Assembly (NCBI GenBank): GCA_031290295.1
Contig: JAITNT010000196.1
Location: 1 to 6,580, forward strand
DNA: 6,580 nucleotides
Reading direction: 5' to 3'
Origin: Clostridiales bacterium
GTDB lineage: Bacteria > Bacillota > Clostridia > Christensenellales > DUVY01
Below are positions 3,841-6,580 of the stretch, one piece after another (within the stretch, counting starts at the first letter, position 1; every line of letters starts with the position of its first letter). A program made the position numbers and the translations under genes. The notes under the pieces are model-generated. The model did no database searches. It saw nothing but the letters and a program-made list of their open reading frames with translations, and was not told the origin of the DNA.

Positions 3841-6248
3841 AGGCGTATTCAAAAATTGTTTCGCGGCAGTTGCGGAGCTATTTCAGCCGTTTTATAGCTA
3901 TGATAGCCATAGTTATGCTCGGTGTCGCCTTTATGACGGGGTTCTCCGCCACCGGCCCTAACATGAAGGATTCCGCGGACGTTTATCTCGATAAATACGA
4001 TACCCCCGACCTGATTATCAAGGCGCCGGCGTGGTTAACCGATATCCCCGCGCTGCCGTCCGACCCGCCCGAGCTGTCCGCGTTGAGGCTGACGGCGGAG
4101 GATTTGGACGCCTTGCGTGCGTGCGAATACGTAGAGAACGTGACGCCAGTCGTAAGCTTCGACCTCGAGGAGGACGGCAAGGCCGTGCGGCTGAGCTACT
4201 CCGTGCTCGGCGACGCGCAAGCGGCGGGCAGACCGGAGCTTATCGCGGGCAGGCTGCCCGAAACCGCCGAAGAAATTCTTACCGAGCGGGCAAGCGAATA
4301 TATCGCGCAGTACGCCGTCGGAGACACCGTAAGCCTGAACGGCTCCGCCTATACGGTAGTCGGCGTTGTCGGCAACCCGTGGTATTTTTCCACCGAAAAG
4401 GAGATTTCCTCTAAGGGTCGCGGACGGCTGGACGCCATGCTCTATCTGGATTTAGACTTGAGCGGGCTTACGGAGTATTCGGGCGCGTTCGTAACCGTCA
4501 GGGGCGCAAAGGCGCTGAACGTTTATTCTAAGGAGTACCGCGACCTAATCTCGACGGCGGAGTCCTCCGTCGCGGAATTGGCGGAAAGCAAAAACTGCTT
4601 CGTTATGAACAGGCAAATGAATTACGCGATCGTGCTTTTCGGGGAAAACGCCGACAAGCTTGAATCCTTGTCCGCGGTGTTTCCCGCGTTTTTCCTGCTT
4701 GTCGCGGTGCTCGTCGTTATGACCACCATGACGCGCATGGTCGAGGAGGACCGTCTTATGATAGGCGGTCTGAAATCGCAGGGCTATCCGAGCGGCAGAA
4801 TCGCCATGAAGTACGTCGCCTACGCCCTGCTCTCGAGCGTAATCGGAGTCGCGCTCGGTCTGCTCGTCGGCTTCCGACTGCTGCCTATCGCGCTTTACCG
4901 GGCTTACGGCTCGCCCTTCCACCTGCCCGAGCTTGTGTACGGGTTCTATTTTTTCTTCGGGCTTGCGTCCGCCGCGATTATGATAATCGTTATCGTGGGG
5001 GCGACCTTGCTCGCCGTTATGCGCTCGCTCAGGGAAAAGCCGTCCGCCCTGCTCGTCGCGCGCGCGCCGAAAGCCGGCAAAAGTATTCTGCTGGAAAAAA
5101 TCCCGTTCGTTTGGAAGCCGCTTAAATTCAAGTACAAATCGACGATGCGGAACGTTTTCCGCAACAAAAAGCACATGCTTATGACGATAATCGGCGTAGC
5201 GGGCTGTACCGCGCTCGTGCTTGCGGGCTTAGGGTTGCGCGATTCGCTGTCCGCTATCCCCGACATTCAGTACAAAAAGCTCATGCTCTACGACTTGAGT
5301 ATAGAAACGACCATGACCGCTTATGCCGACGGAGCCTACGGCGACGGCTTGGAGGCCTTCCTGAAGGGGACGCCCGACCATATTAAGCTTTATCAGAAGC
5401 CCGAATATATAGAGATTGCGGGCAAAAACACCGCGGTTACCGTAATCGCCGCGGCCGAAAGCGACGCCGATAACTTTTCGCGTTTCGTCCGTTTGCGCGG
5501 GCGCGGGGACGGCGCGGCTTTGCCGCTCGATAACGGGGGCGCGATAATCACCGAGGGTATCGCCGTCCTTAACGGGCTTGCCGCAGGGGACGTTTTTTCT
5601 TTCGGCGGCCGCTCCGTAACCGTAAGCGGAATAACCGAAAACTATTTGGGCGCATATATTTACATGACGGATACCGTTTACCGCTCCGCGTTCGGGGCGG
5701 ATTTCGTGCCTAACCGCATACTGATAATCGACCCGTCTATGGTAAGCGGGGACGGCGTTACTCAAGCTATTTTGGGGCTCGAGGACGTGCTTAGCGTGGA
5801 ATTTATGACGGACACGCGGATTTCGTCGCAAAAACCGCTCGACCAAATGAGCTTCATAATATCTATAATCGTACTATTCGCGGGGGCGTTGGCCGCTATC
5901 GTTATTTATAACCTCACCAACGTCAATATCGAGGAGCGCCGAAAGGAGCTGGCTACGCTCAAGGTTCTGGGCTACCATAACGGCGAGGTCGCGGGGTACA
6001 TTTACCGGGAAATCGCTATACTTACGGTATTCGGCGTTCTGATAGGGCTGGCGCTCGGCCTAGGGCTGCATCAATATATCGTAAGGTTTATGAGCGTACC
6101 GAACATGCTGATAGGGCGCGATATACTTTGGTACACCTATATATTCGCCGGCCTTCTCACATTCGCGTTCACCGCGGTAGTCGCCTTGATTATGTACCCG
6201 AAATTAAAGAAAATCGATATGAACAGCTCGCTGAAGGTTCTCGATTGA
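3834..6248 (+). CDS. FtsX/MacB-type ABC transporter permease (804 aa)
   Basis: Membrane subunit of the ABC system, starting inside the ATPase stop (ATGGTAA, 7-bp overlap), so translation is probably coupled. Hydrophobic segments suggest eight membrane helices: about 20-40, 281-300, 328-350, 368-394, 447-467, 672-694, 724-748 and 763-788. This is two tandem modules, each one helix, a large extracytoplasmic domain (41-280 and 468-671), then three helices. The outer domains carry MacB-core-like motifs: GRLPETAEEILTE...VGDTV...VVGVVG (139-180) and IITEGIAVLNGLAAGD...VSGI (571-600). The last module has a classic FtsX stretch, NIEERRKELATLKVLGY (698-714). BceB, by comparison, has ten helices and one large outer domain. 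No HlyD-type adaptor partner is in the window. Substrate unknown; candidates include peptides, lipids and drugs. Confidence 0.92.
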   Translation: MVKAYSKIVSRQLRSYFSRFIAMIAIVMLGVAFMTGFSATGPNMKDSADVYLDKYDTPDLIIKAPAWLTDIPALPSDPPELSALRLTAEDLDALRACEYVENVTPVVSFDLEEDGKAVRLSYSVLGDAQAAGRPELIAGRLPETAEEILTERASEYIAQYAVGDTVSLNGSAYTVVGVVGNPWYFSTEKEISSKGRGRLDAMLYLDLDLSGLTEYSGAFVTVRGAKALNVYSKEYRDLISTAESSVAELAESKNCFVMNRQMNYAIVLFGENADKLESLSAVFPAFFLLVAVLVVMTTMTRMVEEDRLMIGGLKSQGYPSGRIAMKYVAYALLSSVIGVALGLLVGFRLLPIALYRAYGSPFHLPELVYGFYFFFGLASAAIMIIVIVGATLLAVMRSLREKPSALLVARAPKAGKSILLEKIPFVWKPLKFKYKSTMRNVFRNKKHMLMTIIGVAGCTALVLAGLGLRDSLSAIPDIQYKKLMLYDLSIETTMTAYADGAYGDGLEAFLKGTPDHIKLYQKPEYIEIAGKNTAVTVIAAAESDADNFSRFVRLRGRGDGAALPLDNGGAIITEGIAVLNGLAAGDVFSFGGRSVTVSGITENYLGAYIYMTDTVYRSAFGADFVPNRILIIDPSMVSGDGVTQAILGLEDVLSVEFMTDTRISSQKPLDQMSFIISIIVLFAGALAAIVIYNLTNVNIEERRKELATLKVLGYHNGEVAGYIYREIAILTVFGVLIGLALGLGLHQYIVRFMSVPNMLIGRDILWYTYIFAGLLTFAFTAVVALIMYPKLKKIDMNSSLKVLD

Positions 6249-6287
6249 ACGCGGGCGGCGTATAATAATTGTTTGTTTTTAATAAAT

Positions 6288-6308
6288 TCAACCGTTAGTT
6301 GAGTTTTT
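6288..6308 (+). terminator. Weak intrinsic terminator candidate after the ABC operon
   Basis: TCAAC (6288-6292), loop CGTTA, GTTGA (6298-6302), then G and five T residues. The stem is only five pairs and AT-rich, so termination would be inefficient. No better hairpin lies between the permease stop and the next promoter. Confidence 0.35.
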
Positions 6309-6332
6309 CCACCATAAGTTTATAAAAAGCTA

Positions 6333-6361
6333 TTGACTTTTTCGCTAACTCAACGTATAAT
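6333..6361 (+). promoter_or_regulatory. Strong SigA-type promoter of the XRE gene
   Basis: TTGACT (6333-6338), 17 bases, then a perfect TATAAT (6356-6361). The expected start is near 6368, with a leader of about 50 bases. It is the best consensus promoter in the window, and makes the XRE gene independent of the ABC operon. Confidence 0.8.
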
Positions 6362-6366
6362 AGAAT

Positions 6367-6376
6367 TGTTATAACA
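6367..6376. promoter_or_regulatory. Palindrome TGTTATAACA at the XRE transcription start
   Basis: A perfect 10-bp palindrome lying over the predicted +1, with a half copy TGTTAT at 6381-6386 and a TGAT-GAATT-ATCA inverted repeat at 6386-6398. A regulator bound here would occlude the promoter; autoregulation by the XRE protein is possible but unproven. Confidence 0.4.
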
Positions 6377-6416
6377 GATTTGTTATGATGAATTATCAAG
6401 ACTAAAGGAGCGAAAA

Positions 6417-6580
6417 ATGTTGACTCAAGAAACGGTAGGAAGAAAAATAGCAAAGGCGCGACGGAACAGCGGGCTGTCGCAAGCGGAGGCAGCAAGGGTT
6501 TTATCCGTAAGCCCGCAAGCGGTGTCGAAATGGGAACGCGGCGACGCTATGCCCGACATTATTATGCTGAAGCGGTTAGC
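6417..6580 (+). CDS. XRE-family helix-turn-helix regulator, 5' part only
   Basis: The frame opens at ATG 6417 with a strong AAAGGAG (6404-6410) six bases upstream and stays open for 54 codons to the window end, so the gene is cut by the boundary. The visible part is a lambda-repressor-like (HTH_3) DNA-binding domain. It opens MLTQETVGRKIAKARRNSGL, followed by SQAEAARVLSVSPQAVSKW (residues 21-39) and ERGDAMPD. SQ..A..L.VS..AVSKWE is the usual signature of this family. What follows (a membrane tail, a sensor domain or nothing) cannot be seen, so neither target nor signal can be inferred. It has its own strong promoter. Confidence 0.88.
   Translation, partial: MLTQETVGRKIAKARRNSGLSQAEAARVLSVSPQAVSKWERGDAMPDIIMLKRL

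Noticed and set aside
4545..5174. 209-codon open frame antisense to the permease
   Set aside because: It lies wholly opposite a well-supported permease frame, and its product is a charged low-complexity string rich in Arg, His, Asp and Glu with no recognisable domain. It is a by-product of GC-rich codon use.
5229..5846. 205-codon open frame antisense to the permease
   Set aside because: Same reasoning: opposite the second outer domain of the permease, no domain, no convincing ribosome binding site.

Overview
The window reads as a piece of a bacterial chromosome, most likely from an anaerobic Clostridia-type Firmicute. This is inferred from strong purine-rich Shine-Dalgarno sites (AAAGGAG, AAGGTG), SigA-like promoters with 17-bp spacers, and the gene content (MATE pump, TetR regulator, MacB/FtsX-type ABC exporter, XRE regulator). 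Coding parts are fairly GC-rich, while the promoter regions are AT-rich. The species cannot be named from the sequence alone.

Layout. Bases 1-526 hold no credible gene; they are packed with imperfect palindromes, a hairpin-forming repeat and degenerate direct repeats. A complete MATE-family efflux gene lies on the minus strand (527-1948). It has its own promoter at 2086-2114 and a terminator-like hairpin in its predicted 5' leader. A 485-bp spacer follows (1949-2433), holding that promoter and leader, a three-unit degenerate tandem repeat, two short GGATTGCCACG...GCAATGAC repeats and a C9 tract. Next is a minus-strand TetR-family regulator (2434-2991). It is divergent from a two-gene plus-strand operon: an ABC ATPase (3130-3840) and an 804-residue FtsX/MacB-type permease (3834-6248) whose start overlaps the ATPase stop. 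After a weak terminator candidate, a strong promoter drives an XRE-family regulator whose 5' end alone (6417-6580) is in the window.

How it fits together. The 138-bp gap between the TetR gene and the ABC operon contains back-to-back promoters with overlapping -10 boxes and a perfect TGACAC-N4-GTGTCA inverted repeat. That repeat overlaps the TetR gene's own -35 and lies just past the predicted start of the ABC transcript, as expected for a self-regulating repressor of an export pump. The ATPase and permease together should form an ABC exporter or mechanotransmission-type transporter of the MacB/LolCDE superfamily; its substrate is unknown. The MATE pump is a separate transcription unit, but the two together make this a small export and self-protection neighbourhood.

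The gene families are ordinary. The less ordinary parts are non-coding: the structured repeat-rich region at the left end, related repeats on both sides of the MATE gene, and the hairpin that begins almost exactly at the predicted MATE transcription start.
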